A stretch of 7,803 nucleotides of DNA from Clostridiales bacterium (GTDB taxonomy: Bacteria > Bacillota > Clostridia > Oscillospirales > Oscillospiraceae), in NCBI GenBank assembly GCA_003525905.1, contig DQIA01000038.1, positions 1-7,803 of the forward strand, read 5' to 3'. The notes under the pieces are model-generated. The model ran no database searches and was not told the origin of the DNA. It saw nothing but the letters and a program-made list of their open reading frames with translations. This document shows, one piece after another, positions 1 to 5,967 of this stretch (positions are counted from its first letter, which is position 1; each line of letters begins with the position of its first letter). The position numbers and the translations under genes are program-made.

Positions 1-218
1 GTGAGCAGGAGTTCTACGCGGAGAGAGGCTTCCAGAATGAGCCCCAGCGCTGCAAGGCCTGCCGTGACGCTCGCAAGAATGCTGCCCGCAGCCCGAGAGA
101 GTACTTCACTGCTGTCTGCGCCAACTGCGGCGGCGAAGCTCGTGTTCCCTTCGAGCCGAAGACCGATCGCCCGGTCTACTGCAGCGAGTGCTTCGCGAAG
201 ATGCGCGAGAACGGCTGA
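1..218 (+). CDS. Zinc-ribbon (zf-trcl type) protein, 3' part only
   Basis: The window opens inside this gene; complete codons begin at base 3 and the frame runs 71 residues to TGA at 216-218. The visible protein starts EQEFYAERGFQNEPQRC, which matches the second half of the family's 'probable zinc-ribbon' (zf-trcl) domain. It carries one CxxC pair (CKAC, visible residues 17-20), then a second ribbon CANC (39-42) and CSEC (60-63) separated by exactly 17 residues, the CxxC-x17-CxxC arrangement. The first CxxC of the N-terminal ribbon would lie upstream of the window. The cysteine pairs most likely bind structural zinc. The cellular role of these small proteins is not established; nucleic-acid or ribosome association is only a guess. 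It is followed at once by a terminator, so it ends its transcript. The domain assignment is fairly sure, the function is not. Confidence 0.85.
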   Translation, partial: EQEFYAERGFQNEPQRCKACRDARKNAARSPREYFTAVCANCGGEARVPFEPKTDRPVYCSECFAKMRENG

Positions 219-235
219 TCTTACCGCAAGCCACG

Positions 236-264
236 ACCGGCGTCCCACTGGGGCGCCGGTTTTT
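236..264 (+). terminator. Intrinsic terminator of the zinc-ribbon gene
   Basis: An 11-bp stem pairs 236-246 with 250-260, including one T-G wobble at 243/253, around a three-base loop ACT. A run of five T (260-264) follows. It lies 18 bases after the stop codon and closes the zinc-ribbon transcript. Confidence 0.85.
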
Positions 265-295
265 CACGCTTCCCTGTCCGCGAGTCGTGGACAGT

Positions 296-320
296 CCTTG
301 CCTGCGGCAAGGTCGGTTTT
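296..320 (+). repeat. Perfect 7-bp hairpin in the intergenic region
   Basis: CCTTGCC (296-302) and GGCAAGG (306-312) form a perfect stem with a three-base loop, followed by TCGGTTTT. The T tract is too weak for a confident call, but this may be a backup terminator behind the one at 236-264. It lies upstream of the ylmH promoter, so it is not part of that leader. Confidence 0.4.
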
Positions 321-339
321 GCAGAGCAGAAAGCCGGAC

Positions 340-368
340 TTGCGTTTTTCCGCGCCGTGTGGTATGCT
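340..368 (+). promoter_or_regulatory. Probable sigma-A promoter for the S4-domain gene
   Basis: A -35-like TTGCGT (340-345) and a -10-like TATGCT (363-368) are separated by 17 bases, with a TG dinucleotide (360-361) placed as in an extended -10 element. The predicted start near 375 gives a leader of about 110 bases. No other gene lies between the promoter and the ATG at 486. Confidence 0.55.
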
Positions 369-420
369 CTGCCTGTCAAAATTGCAAAAATTGGATTTTG
401 CGTCATCATTCTGCATTTTT

Positions 421-468
421 CCGCCATATCGGGCGGTGAAGCATAAGAGGGAGTCAAGGCGATTCCCT
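421..468 (+). promoter_or_regulatory. Two hairpins in the leader of the S4-domain gene
   Basis: CCGCC (421-425) can pair with GGCGG (432-436). A second stem pairs AGGGAGTC (448-455) with GATTCCCT (461-468), 8 bp including one G-T wobble, around loop AAGGC. The second stem ends only four bases before the GGAGGA ribosome site (473-478), so it could affect ribosome access. There is no T tract, so it is not a terminator. No known riboswitch motif is recognised. Confidence 0.4.
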
Positions 469-485
469 TCCCGGAGGAAACAGCA

Positions 486-1262
486 ATGGACCGAAAGAAA
501 CAGATTGCCGCCCTGACGGACGACGAAGGAGAGCGCCTGCTGCTGGCACAGGCCTGTGAACGGCTGACAAGGGCGGAGCAGCGCGGCATTTCCGCCGCGA
601 CCGTGTTCCTGACGCCGCGGGAGCAGGCCCTGCTGCGGCAGCTCCTGCCGCAGTGCCGCTTCTGGGGCGGCACACCGGACGCGGAGCGAGCCGTGGCCTA
701 TTGGCTGCCTGAATATGAGGACGAGGACGACTACCGGGAAAACGGGCCGGTCGCCTGCCTGCGCGCCGCATTTTTTGAGGAAAATGCCGTCGGGCACCGC
801 GACATGCTCGGTGCGCTCATGGGCTGCGGCATCCGCCGCGAGGCCGTCGGCGACCTGTGCCTGCAGCCGCGCCAATGCGATCTGTTTGTCACGGCGGAGC
901 TTGCGCCGTATTTGCTCGACAATCTGACCTCTGCCGGACGGGCCCACCTGACGCTCACGCGCATCGCCCCCTCACAGGCAGAGCGCCCGCCACAGGCTCT
1001 GCAGGAGCTGCGCGTGACTGTATCCTCGCCTAGGCTGGACAGCGTGATCTCCGCCGCATTCCATCTGAGCCGCGGCAGTGCGGTCGACGCCGTGGCGGCC
1101 GGGCGCGTCAATCTCAACGATCTGCCCTGCCTGAAGCCTGACCACACCGTGCAGGAGAACGATACAGTCTCCGTGCGCGGGCTCGGCAAGCTGCGCGTGC
1201 TCGCCCTCGGCGGGCTGACAAAGAAGGGCCGCCTCGCCCTGACACTCGGCAAATATCTATAA
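486..1262 (+). CDS. ylmH: YlmH-like S4-domain RNA-binding protein
   Basis: This is a 258-residue protein of the YlmH family, close to the usual length (about 257 in Bacillus). The middle holds the family block HRDMLGALMGCGIRREAVGDL (104-124). Residues 181-243 form the S4 RNA-binding fold: SPRLDSVISAAFHLSR, then VAAGRVNLNDLPCLKPDHTVQENDTVSVRG, the usual helix-turn followed by the 'G.V.vNg....k....v...D.isvrG' strand pattern. YlmH homologues bind the large ribosomal subunit, and in Bacillus one has been linked to ribosome-associated quality control; that role is family knowledge, not visible here. The ATG at 486 has GGAGGA seven bases upstream. In many Firmicutes ylmH sits in the ylm/sepF-divIVA division cluster, but here it stands alone with its own promoter and terminator. 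The family call is confident, the precise role less so. Confidence 0.88.
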   Translation: MDRKKQIAALTDDEGERLLLAQACERLTRAEQRGISAATVFLTPREQALLRQLLPQCRFWGGTPDAERAVAYWLPEYEDEDDYRENGPVACLRAAFFEENAVGHRDMLGALMGCGIRREAVGDLCLQPRQCDLFVTAELAPYLLDNLTSAGRAHLTLTRIAPSQAERPPQALQELRVTVSSPRLDSVISAAFHLSRGSAVDAVAAGRVNLNDLPCLKPDHTVQENDTVSVRGLGKLRVLALGGLTKKGRLALTLGKYL

Positions 1263-1265
1263 AGA

Positions 1266-1300
1266 AGCACTCGGCAGCGATGCTGCCGAGTGCTAATTTT
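1266..1300. terminator. Bidirectional terminator between ylmH and asd
   Basis: A perfect 13-bp stem pairs 1266-1278 with 1282-1294 around loop GAT. On the plus strand AATTTT follows; on the minus strand TCTTTATAG follows. It sits between convergent genes, four bases past the ylmH stop and about 20 bases past the asd stop, and can end both transcripts. Confidence 0.9.
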
Positions 1301-1321
1301 CGCTAATTTTCGCTTATTTTT
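1292..1321. repeat. Three tandem 10-bp units over the asd stop codon
   Basis: GCTAATTTTC (1292-1301), GCTAATTTTC (1302-1311) and GCTTATTTTT (1312-1321) are three adjacent 10-base units, the first two identical. The third contains the asd stop (TTA on the plus strand, 1314-1316). Together they give three spaced T tracts behind the terminator stem on the plus strand. Confidence 0.7.
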
Positions 1322-2318
1322 CGATCAGAAGCTCCGCGACCTGAATGGTATTCGTCGCAGCGCCCTTGCGGATCTGATCACCGCAGCACCAGAGCGTCAG
1401 GCCGTTGTCGTCAGTCAGGTCCGGACGGATGCGGCCGACATAGACAAGATCCTGATCGGACGTGTCGAGCGGCATGGGATACTCGTGGTTGCCGAGGTCG
1501 TCGACCAGACGGCAGCCCGGCGCAGCGGCAATGGCATGGCGTGCCTCGCGGACGGACACGGGCTTGTCAAAGCGCAGTGTGACGGAAATGGAGTGGCTGC
1601 GCACGACCGGTACACGGACGCAGGTACACGTTACGCGCAGGTCCGGCAGGTGCATGATCTTGCGGCCCTCGTTCTGCATTTTCATTTCCTCGCTCGTATA
1701 GCCCTCGTACTGCTCGCCGCCGATCTGCGGGATGAGGTTATAGGCGATCTGATGCGAGAAGACCTTCGGCTGCACGGGCTTGCCGGTGCGCAGTGCCTCG
1801 ACCTCCTCGGCCAGCTCCACGGGGCCGCCCGCGCCTGCGCCGGAAACAGCCTGATACGTCGAGGCGACCATGGAGCGGATCGGGCTGATGGCGTTGAGCG
1901 CGTTCACGGCCGTGACCGTGATGATCGTCGAGCAGTTCGCGCTGGCGATGATGCCGTGGTGCAGCTTCACATCCTCGGGATTGACCTCCGGGATGACAAG
2001 CGGCACATCATCGTCCATGCGGTAGGCGGACGAGTTGTCCACAAACACCGCGCCCGCGCGCACGACCTCCGGCGCGTAGAGACGGGCAATATCGCTCTCG
2101 GCGGCGCCGAGCACGATATCGAGGCCGCGGAAGTTCTCCTCCGACGGCTCCTGGATCATGACGGGGCGGCCGTTCCACTCCACGACCTTGCCCGCGCTGC
2201 GGCTGCTGGCAAACAGCCGCAGCTCCGAGATCGGGAACTGACGCTCCGCAAGGATCTTCATCATTTCGCGGCCGACCGCACCGGTCGCGCCGAGAATACC
2301 GACTTTATACAATTTCAT
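1314..2318 (-). CDS. asd: Aspartate-semialdehyde dehydrogenase
   Basis: This cytoplasmic enzyme reduces aspartyl phosphate with NADPH to aspartate semialdehyde, the branch point for threonine/methionine and for diaminopimelate/lysine. The 334-residue length is typical. The N-terminus MKLYKVGILGATGAVG (1-16) is the dinucleotide-binding glycine-rich loop. SSAYRMDDDVPLVIPEVN (96-113) is a family block. SANCSTI (126-132) carries the catalytic nucleophile Cys129, and RVPVVRSHS (235-243) carries the active-site Arg/His pair with His242 as the likely general base. The start is 20 bases after the lysC stop, so it is the last gene of hom-lysC-asd. Its ribosome site is a plain G run (GGGGGG, nine bases before ATG) rather than AGGAGG, which may mean weaker or lysC-coupled translation (inference). 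The identification is firm. Confidence 0.97.
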   Translation of the reverse strand: MKLYKVGILGATGAVGREMMKILAERQFPISELRLFASSRSAGKVVEWNGRPVMIQEPSEENFRGLDIVLGAAESDIARLYAPEVVRAGAVFVDNSSAYRMDDDVPLVIPEVNPEDVKLHHGIIASANCSTIITVTAVNALNAISPIRSMVASTYQAVSGAGAGGPVELAEEVEALRTGKPVQPKVFSHQIAYNLIPQIGGEQYEGYTSEEMKMQNEGRKIMHLPDLRVTCTCVRVPVVRSHSISVTLRFDKPVSVREARHAIAAAPGCRLVDDLGNHEYPMPLDTSDQDLVYVGRIRPDLTDDNGLTLWCCGDQIRKGAATNTIQVAELLIEK

Positions 2319-2338
2319 GGTAATAACCCCCCAGGCGC

Positions 2339-3652
2339 TTATTTGACAAACGCATTATATAGTACGCGGATCGCATCCGCATAGTCCTTGTTATCGACAC
2401 CCAGAATGATGGCCTGCTCGTCCGGTCCCTGCGAGATCATGCGGATGTTGATGCCGGCCTTGCCGAGCGCTGCGAAGATCTTGCCGGACGTGCCGACGCG
2501 GAAGGCCATCTTGCGGCCGACGACGGCGATGACGGCAATGTGATCGTTGATCTGGATGCTGTCCGGGCGGATCTCGCTGCGCAGCTCGTCGAGCAGGCTG
2601 TACTGGTTCGGCGTGAGCGCCTCCGTCGGCATGGCAAGCGAAATGCAGTCGATGCCGCTCGGCGTGTGCGCCACAGGAATGCTGTTGTTCTCAAAGACCT
2701 CCAGAATGGCGCGCAGCGTGCCCACGGCGCCGGAAAGGCCCTTTTTCGACACGGTGACGATGGAAAAATCGCACTTTCCCGCAATGCCGGTCACAAAGCG
2801 CTCCGGGTTCGGGGCCTCGACAAAGCTCTCCGTGATGAGCGTGCCGGGATGGTCCGGCTCGTTCGTATTGCGGATGTTGAGCGGGATATTCTTCTCGCGC
2901 ACCGGGAAGATCGTCATTTCATGCAGCACCTGTGCGCCGCTGTAGGAAAGCTGGCGCAGCTCGCTGTAGGTCGCGCGCTCGATGGAGCGCGGATGATCGA
3001 CGATGCGGGGATCGGCCATCAGAATGCCGGAGACATCCGTCCAGTTTTCGTAGACATCCGCATCCAGCGCCGCCGCGGCCAGCGCGCCCGTGATATCCGA
3101 GCCGCCGCGCGTGAGCGTGCGGAGCTTACCGTCCGGCATCAGGCCATAGAAGCCCGGAATGACGACGCACTTGTCCCTGGCCAGCGCGCGCAGCGCGGCA
3201 TAGGATTTCTCCTGATCGATGGTGCCGTCATAGTGGAAGAACAGCCACTGCGCGGCGTCCACGAACGTAAAGCCGAGGTAATCGGCCATAAGCAGCGCGG
3301 AAAGGTACTCGCCGCGCGAGACGAGCTCATCGCGGGAAATGCCCTGCTCCATCTGACTGCGCAGGCGGTCGAGCACGCCCTCGAGATCGACCCGCAGGCC
3401 GAGCTCGCGGTGGATGTCGCCGTAGCGCTCGCGGATCATCTGATAAATGCCGTCGCACGACACGCCGTACTGCAGGTGCGCATAGCACAGATACAGCAGA
3501 TCGGTGATCTTATTGTCCCCCGCGCTGCGCTTGCCCGCCGCCGAAACGACCACCACGCGCCGCGAGGGATCAGACCGGATGATATCCCGGATCTTTTGAT
3601 ACTGACCGGCGTCCGCCATGGACGACCCGCCGAATTTTGCAACCTTCAGCAT
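2339..3652 (-). CDS. lysC: Aspartokinase with C-terminal ACT domains
   Basis: It phosphorylates L-aspartate with ATP, the committed step of the aspartate family. In 437 residues the kinase part comes first: KFGGSSM (6-12, with ATP-contacting Lys6), SRGEYLSA (112-119, substrate binding), TRGGSDITGALAA (181-193) and ENWTDVSGILMADPRIV (202-218). The C-terminal third (about 288-437) is a pair of ACT-type regulatory modules, including VSKKGLSGAVGTLRAILEVFENNSIPVAHTPSGID and the second-module signature INIRMISQGPDEQAIILGVD (401-420). The length and single-chain form fit the class with E. coli LysC and Bacillus YclM rather than the alpha/beta class with an internal start. Whether lysine or threonine is the feedback inhibitor cannot be read by eye. 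Since the neighbour is hom, a threonine-responsive enzyme (the symbol thrD in some schemes) is possible. The start lies 15 bases after the hom stop, with GGGGGAAAG before the ATG. Confidence 0.95.
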   Translation of the reverse strand: MLKVAKFGGSSMADAGQYQKIRDIIRSDPSRRVVVVSAAGKRSAGDNKITDLLYLCYAHLQYGVSCDGIYQMIRERYGDIHRELGLRVDLEGVLDRLRSQMEQGISRDELVSRGEYLSALLMADYLGFTFVDAAQWLFFHYDGTIDQEKSYAALRALARDKCVVIPGFYGLMPDGKLRTLTRGGSDITGALAAAALDADVYENWTDVSGILMADPRIVDHPRSIERATYSELRQLSYSGAQVLHEMTIFPVREKNIPLNIRNTNEPDHPGTLITESFVEAPNPERFVTGIAGKCDFSIVTVSKKGLSGAVGTLRAILEVFENNSIPVAHTPSGIDCISLAMPTEALTPNQYSLLDELRSEIRPDSIQINDHIAVIAVVGRKMAFRVGTSGKIFAALGKAGINIRMISQGPDEQAIILGVDNKDYADAIRVLYNAFVK

Positions 3653-3667
3653 GGCTTTCCCCCATCC

Positions 3668-4834
3668 TTAACGGAGCGACGCCAGGAAGCCGCCGGTTTC
3701 CGTCAGTTTTCTCTCTCTGGCCCAGGCGTGGATCTCCGAGACCGCCACGGGCGTTGTTATTATACCGCAGTCGAGCATTTTGTCAATACGCGTTTGCAGC
3801 CAGCGGTCCATGCCGTTGACGCGGACATAATACGGCCGCATGATGCTGCTGTTGTCCACGCGCGCCGGGCGGAGCTTGTCCGTGTAGAAGCGCGTCAGGC
3901 CGTTGCGGATATCGAGGCAGTCCTGCATGACGTTGTAGGCCGTTGGGAAGCGCCCCGCGCCCTGCCCATAGAAGCTCTGCTTGCCGATGTGCATGCCCGT
4001 GATGGAGATCAGGTTGAAATTCTCCGGCACGGCAGCCTCGTGCATGCCCTGCGGCATCATCGCAGGCTCGAGATAGCAGGCCACATCGCCGCTGTCCAGC
4101 AGGCGGGCGCTTGCCATCAGCTTGACGACGCGGTGCATCTTCCGCGCCGCGCCGATATCGCAGGCACGGATGCCCGCGATGCCGAACGTTGTGACCTCCG
4201 GCTCCTGCACGACGCAGCCAAAAGCGACGTTCGTGGAGATGACAAGCTTGCGCCGCGCATCCGCGCCGTTCAGGTCCTCCGTTGGGTCGACCTCGGCGTA
4301 GCCGAGAGCCTGCGCCTGACGCAGGGCATCTTCGAATTTCAGCCCGGACGTCGCCATGGTGTCGAGGATATAATTCGTTGTTCCGTTCATGATCCCGCTG
4401 ACGCGTAGCACAGGCTCCATATCGAGCGTGCTCTCCAGATTCGTCAGCCAGCGGATGCCGCCGCCGACCGCCGCGGAGCAGCGCAGCGCGACATGATTCT
4501 CCCTGGCAAGCTGCACCAGCTCGCCATAACGCTCCGACATAAGCTGCTTGTTCGCCGTGACGACGTTCTTGCCCGCACGCAGCGCGGCGCACATATATTC
4601 ATAGGCAGGCTGACGGCCACCCATGACCTCGATGGCGGTATCCACCGTCGGATCCGAGACGATCCGGCTGAAGTCTGACGTGACCGGGCAGTTCAGCTCC
4701 GGGCGGGGCCTGCGGCTGAGCACATAGGCGATCTCCATATCCGTGCGCTCCTGCACGAATTCATAAACGCCGCCGCCCACCGTACCGCAGCCCAGCAGTG
4801 CGATGCGCATCGGTCTGTCCTCTCTCCACAACAT
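3668..4834 (-). CDS. hom: Homoserine dehydrogenase without a full ACT domain
   Basis: It reduces aspartate semialdehyde to homoserine, opening the threonine/methionine branch. Counting from the inner Met encoded at 4810: MRIALLGCGTVGGGV (1-15) is the NAD(P)-binding loop, VTANKQL (84-90) a cofactor-side block, VSGIMNGTTNYIL (137-149) the family signature, and YAEVDPTEDLNGADARRK (171-188) holds the catalytic Asp184 and Lys188. The protein is 380-388 residues, against about 430 for Hom with an ACT domain. After about 325 it has only some 55 residues, which begin like an ACT strand (YYVRV) and then diverge. Two starts are plausible: 4834 (AGGAG nine bases upstream, chosen here) and 4810 (GAGG eight bases upstream; this gives the usual family N-terminus). 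A longer in-frame start at 4990 is unlikely because that stretch contains a terminator. It is first in the operon. Confidence 0.95.
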   Translation of the reverse strand: MLWREDRPMRIALLGCGTVGGGVYEFVQERTDMEIAYVLSRRPRPELNCPVTSDFSRIVSDPTVDTAIEVMGGRQPAYEYMCAALRAGKNVVTANKQLMSERYGELVQLARENHVALRCSAAVGGGIRWLTNLESTLDMEPVLRVSGIMNGTTNYILDTMATSGLKFEDALRQAQALGYAEVDPTEDLNGADARRKLVISTNVAFGCVVQEPEVTTFGIAGIRACDIGAARKMHRVVKLMASARLLDSGDVACYLEPAMMPQGMHEAAVPENFNLISITGMHIGKQSFYGQGAGRFPTAYNVMQDCLDIRNGLTRFYTDKLRPARVDNSSIMRPYYVRVNGMDRWLQTRIDKMLDCGIITTPVAVSEIHAWARERKLTETGGFLASLR

Positions 4835-5022
4835 GAAATCGATCTCCTCCAGCAGTCCGGCGTTCAAAAAAAGAAGGCAGGGCGGCCTGCAGCAGCTGCT
4901 GCTCCGGCGCCTGCCGCACACAGCCCCGCCGCACGGCGCAGGCAAGCGTGACGTTCTCCAGCCGCTCCGTACGCGGCACAGTACAGTCATGAAACTTCCG
5001 GAAAAAGCTCTTGCATTTTTCT
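4834..5022 (-). promoter_or_regulatory. Candidate transcription-attenuation leader of hom-lysC-asd
   Basis: From the predicted start near 5022 to the hom ATG there are about 190 transcribed bases before the first gene. They hold, in transcript order: a 5-bp hairpin (977-73 half at 4973-4977 pairing with 4961-4965); a segment GCCTGC (minus strand of 4938-4943) complementary to GCAGGC (4909-4914); and a strong terminator at 4866-4915. The GCAGGC segment is also the 5' arm of that terminator, so the two pairings exclude each other, as in an antiterminator/terminator switch. No T-box (UGGNACCGCG), lysine-riboswitch or other known motif is recognised. A nine-codon ORF (5016 down to 4987, MQELFPEVS) starts almost at the predicted transcript end and has no room for a ribosome site. 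No threonine- or methionine-rich leader peptide is seen. The terminator is directly visible; its regulation is inferred. Confidence 0.5.
4866..4915 (-). terminator. Intrinsic terminator inside the hom leader
   Basis: Read on the minus strand, 4915 to 4876 forms a long GC-rich stem. Six outer pairs (GGCAGG with CCTGCC) are followed, after small bulges, by a perfect GCAGC/GCTGC inner stem with loop AGCT. TTCTTTTTTT (4875-4866) comes straight after. No minus-strand gene lies between the hom promoter and this point that would need terminating, so it probably stops a fraction of hom transcripts early. Confidence 0.75.
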
Positions 5023-5039
5023 GCTTTGCAGTATATCAT
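5011..5039 (+). promoter_or_regulatory. Sigma-A promoter for dapF
   Basis: TTGCAT (5011-5016) and TATCAT (5034-5039) are spaced by 17 bases, giving a start near 5046 and a leader of about 50 bases to the dapF ATG. Its -10 overlaps the -10 of the oppositely directed hom promoter, and its -35 covers the predicted hom start region. Confidence 0.65.
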
Positions 5040-5058
5040 AGCTTTTGCGAAAACGCAA
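5030..5058 (-). promoter_or_regulatory. Sigma-A promoter for hom-lysC-asd
   Basis: On the minus strand, TTGCGT (5058-5053) and TATACT (5035-5030) are separated by 17 bases, with a TGA extended -10 just before the -10. The predicted start is near 5022. This is a strong-looking promoter and the only good one between the operon and dapF on this strand. Confidence 0.75.
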
Positions 5059-5075
5059 GAATTTCATTGAAATTC
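5059..5075. promoter_or_regulatory. Perfect 7-3-7 inverted repeat between divergent genes
   Basis: GAATTTC (5059-5065) and GAAATTC (5069-5075) are perfect inverted copies around ATT. The element abuts the hom -35 box and lies just past the predicted dapF start. It could be a repressor operator affecting both genes, or a hairpin in the dapF leader ending seven bases before the GGGAGG ribosome site. A smaller inverted repeat, TTGCG-AAAA-CGCAA (5045-5058), sits directly beside it. Confidence 0.5.
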
Positions 5076-5095
5076 CGATTGAGGGAGGCAGTCTC

Positions 5096-5899
5096 ATGCA
5101 CTTCTGGAAATATTGCGGCGCCGGAAACGACTTTGTGATCCTCGAGAACTTCGACGGCTCCATCGCGCCGGAGCGCTATGCCGTACTGGCCGCGGCGCTG
5201 TGCCGGGAACATTTTTCCGTCGGCGCGGACGGGCTGATGGTGCTCGAGCCGCCCGCGCAGGGCGGCGACTGCCGCATGCGCTTTTATAACCGCGACGGCT
5301 CCACGGCCGAAATGTGCGGCAACGGCGCGCGCTGCCTCTGCCGCCACTGCCACGACCGCGGCCTTGCATCAGGGCCGGTGCAGCGCATCGAGACGCCCGC
5401 CGGGCTTGTCACGGGCAGGCGCATCGCAGCCGACCGCTACCGCATCCGCCTGAACCGCCCGAGCGTCGTTCGCCTGCACGTTGAGGCGGAGGGCGTGCGC
5501 TGCGCCTATCTGGAGCTGGGCGAGCCTGGCATCCCGCACGCCGTTGTGCTGACGGAGCTGGACCGTCCGCGCGCCGAGCTGCGTGAGCTGGCCGCGCGCC
5601 TGCGCAGCAGCCCCACCTTCCCGCGCGGGGCCAACGTCAACCTCTGTGCCGTGACCGGGGAAAATCGGGTCCGCCTGCTGACGTTTGAGCGCGGTGTTGA
5701 AGACTTCACCCTCGCCTGCGGCACCGGAACGGGCGCAACCGTCGCGGCACTGGCCCGGCTCGGCCTTGTCAGCGGCAGCGGCACGCAGGTGCAGACGGAC
5801 GGCGGCATGCTCAGCGTCGATCTGGACGGCGAGGACATCGATCTCACCGGCCCGGCCGAGCTGACCTTCACCGGCGATCTTCCCGAGCTTCCCGCCTGA
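5096..5899 (+). CDS. dapF: Diaminopimelate epimerase
   Basis: It interconverts LL- and meso-diaminopimelate without cofactor, the penultimate step to lysine and the source of the meso-DAP peptide cross-link in the wall. The 267-residue protein starts MHFWKYCGAGNDFV (1-14), the family N-terminus with Asn11. The first catalytic cysteine is Cys74 in MCGNGARC (73-80); the second is Cys208 in TLACGTGTGATV (205-216). Both proton-transfer cysteines are therefore present. FNRDGS-like FYNRDGSTAE (63-72) and FPRGANVNLC (175-184) are further conserved blocks. The ATG at 5096 follows GGGAGG at seven bases; the frame is open back to 5045, but the codons before it look like leader. It is transcribed away from hom. 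No terminator is seen after its stop, so read-through into the next operon is possible. Confidence 0.97.
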   Translation: MHFWKYCGAGNDFVILENFDGSIAPERYAVLAAALCREHFSVGADGLMVLEPPAQGGDCRMRFYNRDGSTAEMCGNGARCLCRHCHDRGLASGPVQRIETPAGLVTGRRIAADRYRIRLNRPSVVRLHVEAEGVRCAYLELGEPGIPHAVVLTELDRPRAELRELAARLRSSPTFPRGANVNLCAVTGENRVRLLTFERGVEDFTLACGTGTGATVAALARLGLVSGSGTQVQTDGGMLSVDLDGEDIDLTGPAELTFTGDLPELPA

Positions 5900-5906
5900 A
5901 CCCCAT

Positions 5907-5935
5907 TTGACAACGCCGCCCATACGCGGTATAAT
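5907..5935 (+). promoter_or_regulatory. Perfect-consensus sigma-A promoter
   Basis: TTGACA (5907-5912) and TATAAT (5930-5935) match both consensus hexamers at the ideal 17-base spacing. The -35 begins eight bases after the dapF stop. The start near 5942 leaves about 26 bases to the ATG of the His-rich gene. Strong housekeeping expression is expected unless a repressor binds. Confidence 0.9.
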
Positions 5936-5967
5936 AAGATCAATCATTATAAAAGGAGCGATCCACC

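Noticed and set aside
384..401. GCAAAA/TTTTGC inverted repeat upstream of ylmH
   Set aside because: Six AT-rich base pairs around a six-base loop are weak and easily expected by chance.
1290..2384. A 364-codon plus-strand frame
   Set aside because: It is antisense to asd over almost its full length, begins in the terminator region and has no recognisable domain or ribosome site.
2540..4408. A 622-codon open frame on the plus strand
   Set aside because: It lies wholly antisense to lysC and hom, whose motifs are unambiguous. Long antisense open frames are expected opposite GC-rich genes, and the translation is rich in Arg/Ala/His with no domain.
4835..4990. A 52-residue N-terminal extension of hom starting at 4990
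   Set aside because: This stretch contains a terminator hairpin with a seven-T run, its translation is Arg/Cys-rich and unlike Hom, and better starts with ribosome sites lie at 4834 and 4810.
4987..5016. A nine-codon leader peptide (MQELFPEVS)
   Set aside because: Its ATG lies about six bases from the predicted transcript start, with no ribosome site and no run of threonine, methionine or lysine codons.
4834..5022. T-box or lysine riboswitch in the hom leader
   Set aside because: The segment CTGTGCCGCG shares only its CCGCG end with the T-box motif UGGNACCGCG, and no lysine-riboswitch core motif is present. The leader is also short for a T-box.
5045..5095. An earlier in-frame start for dapF at 5045
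   Set aside because: It would start at the predicted transcript start without a ribosome site, and the family N-terminus begins at the ATG at 5096 behind GGGAGG.
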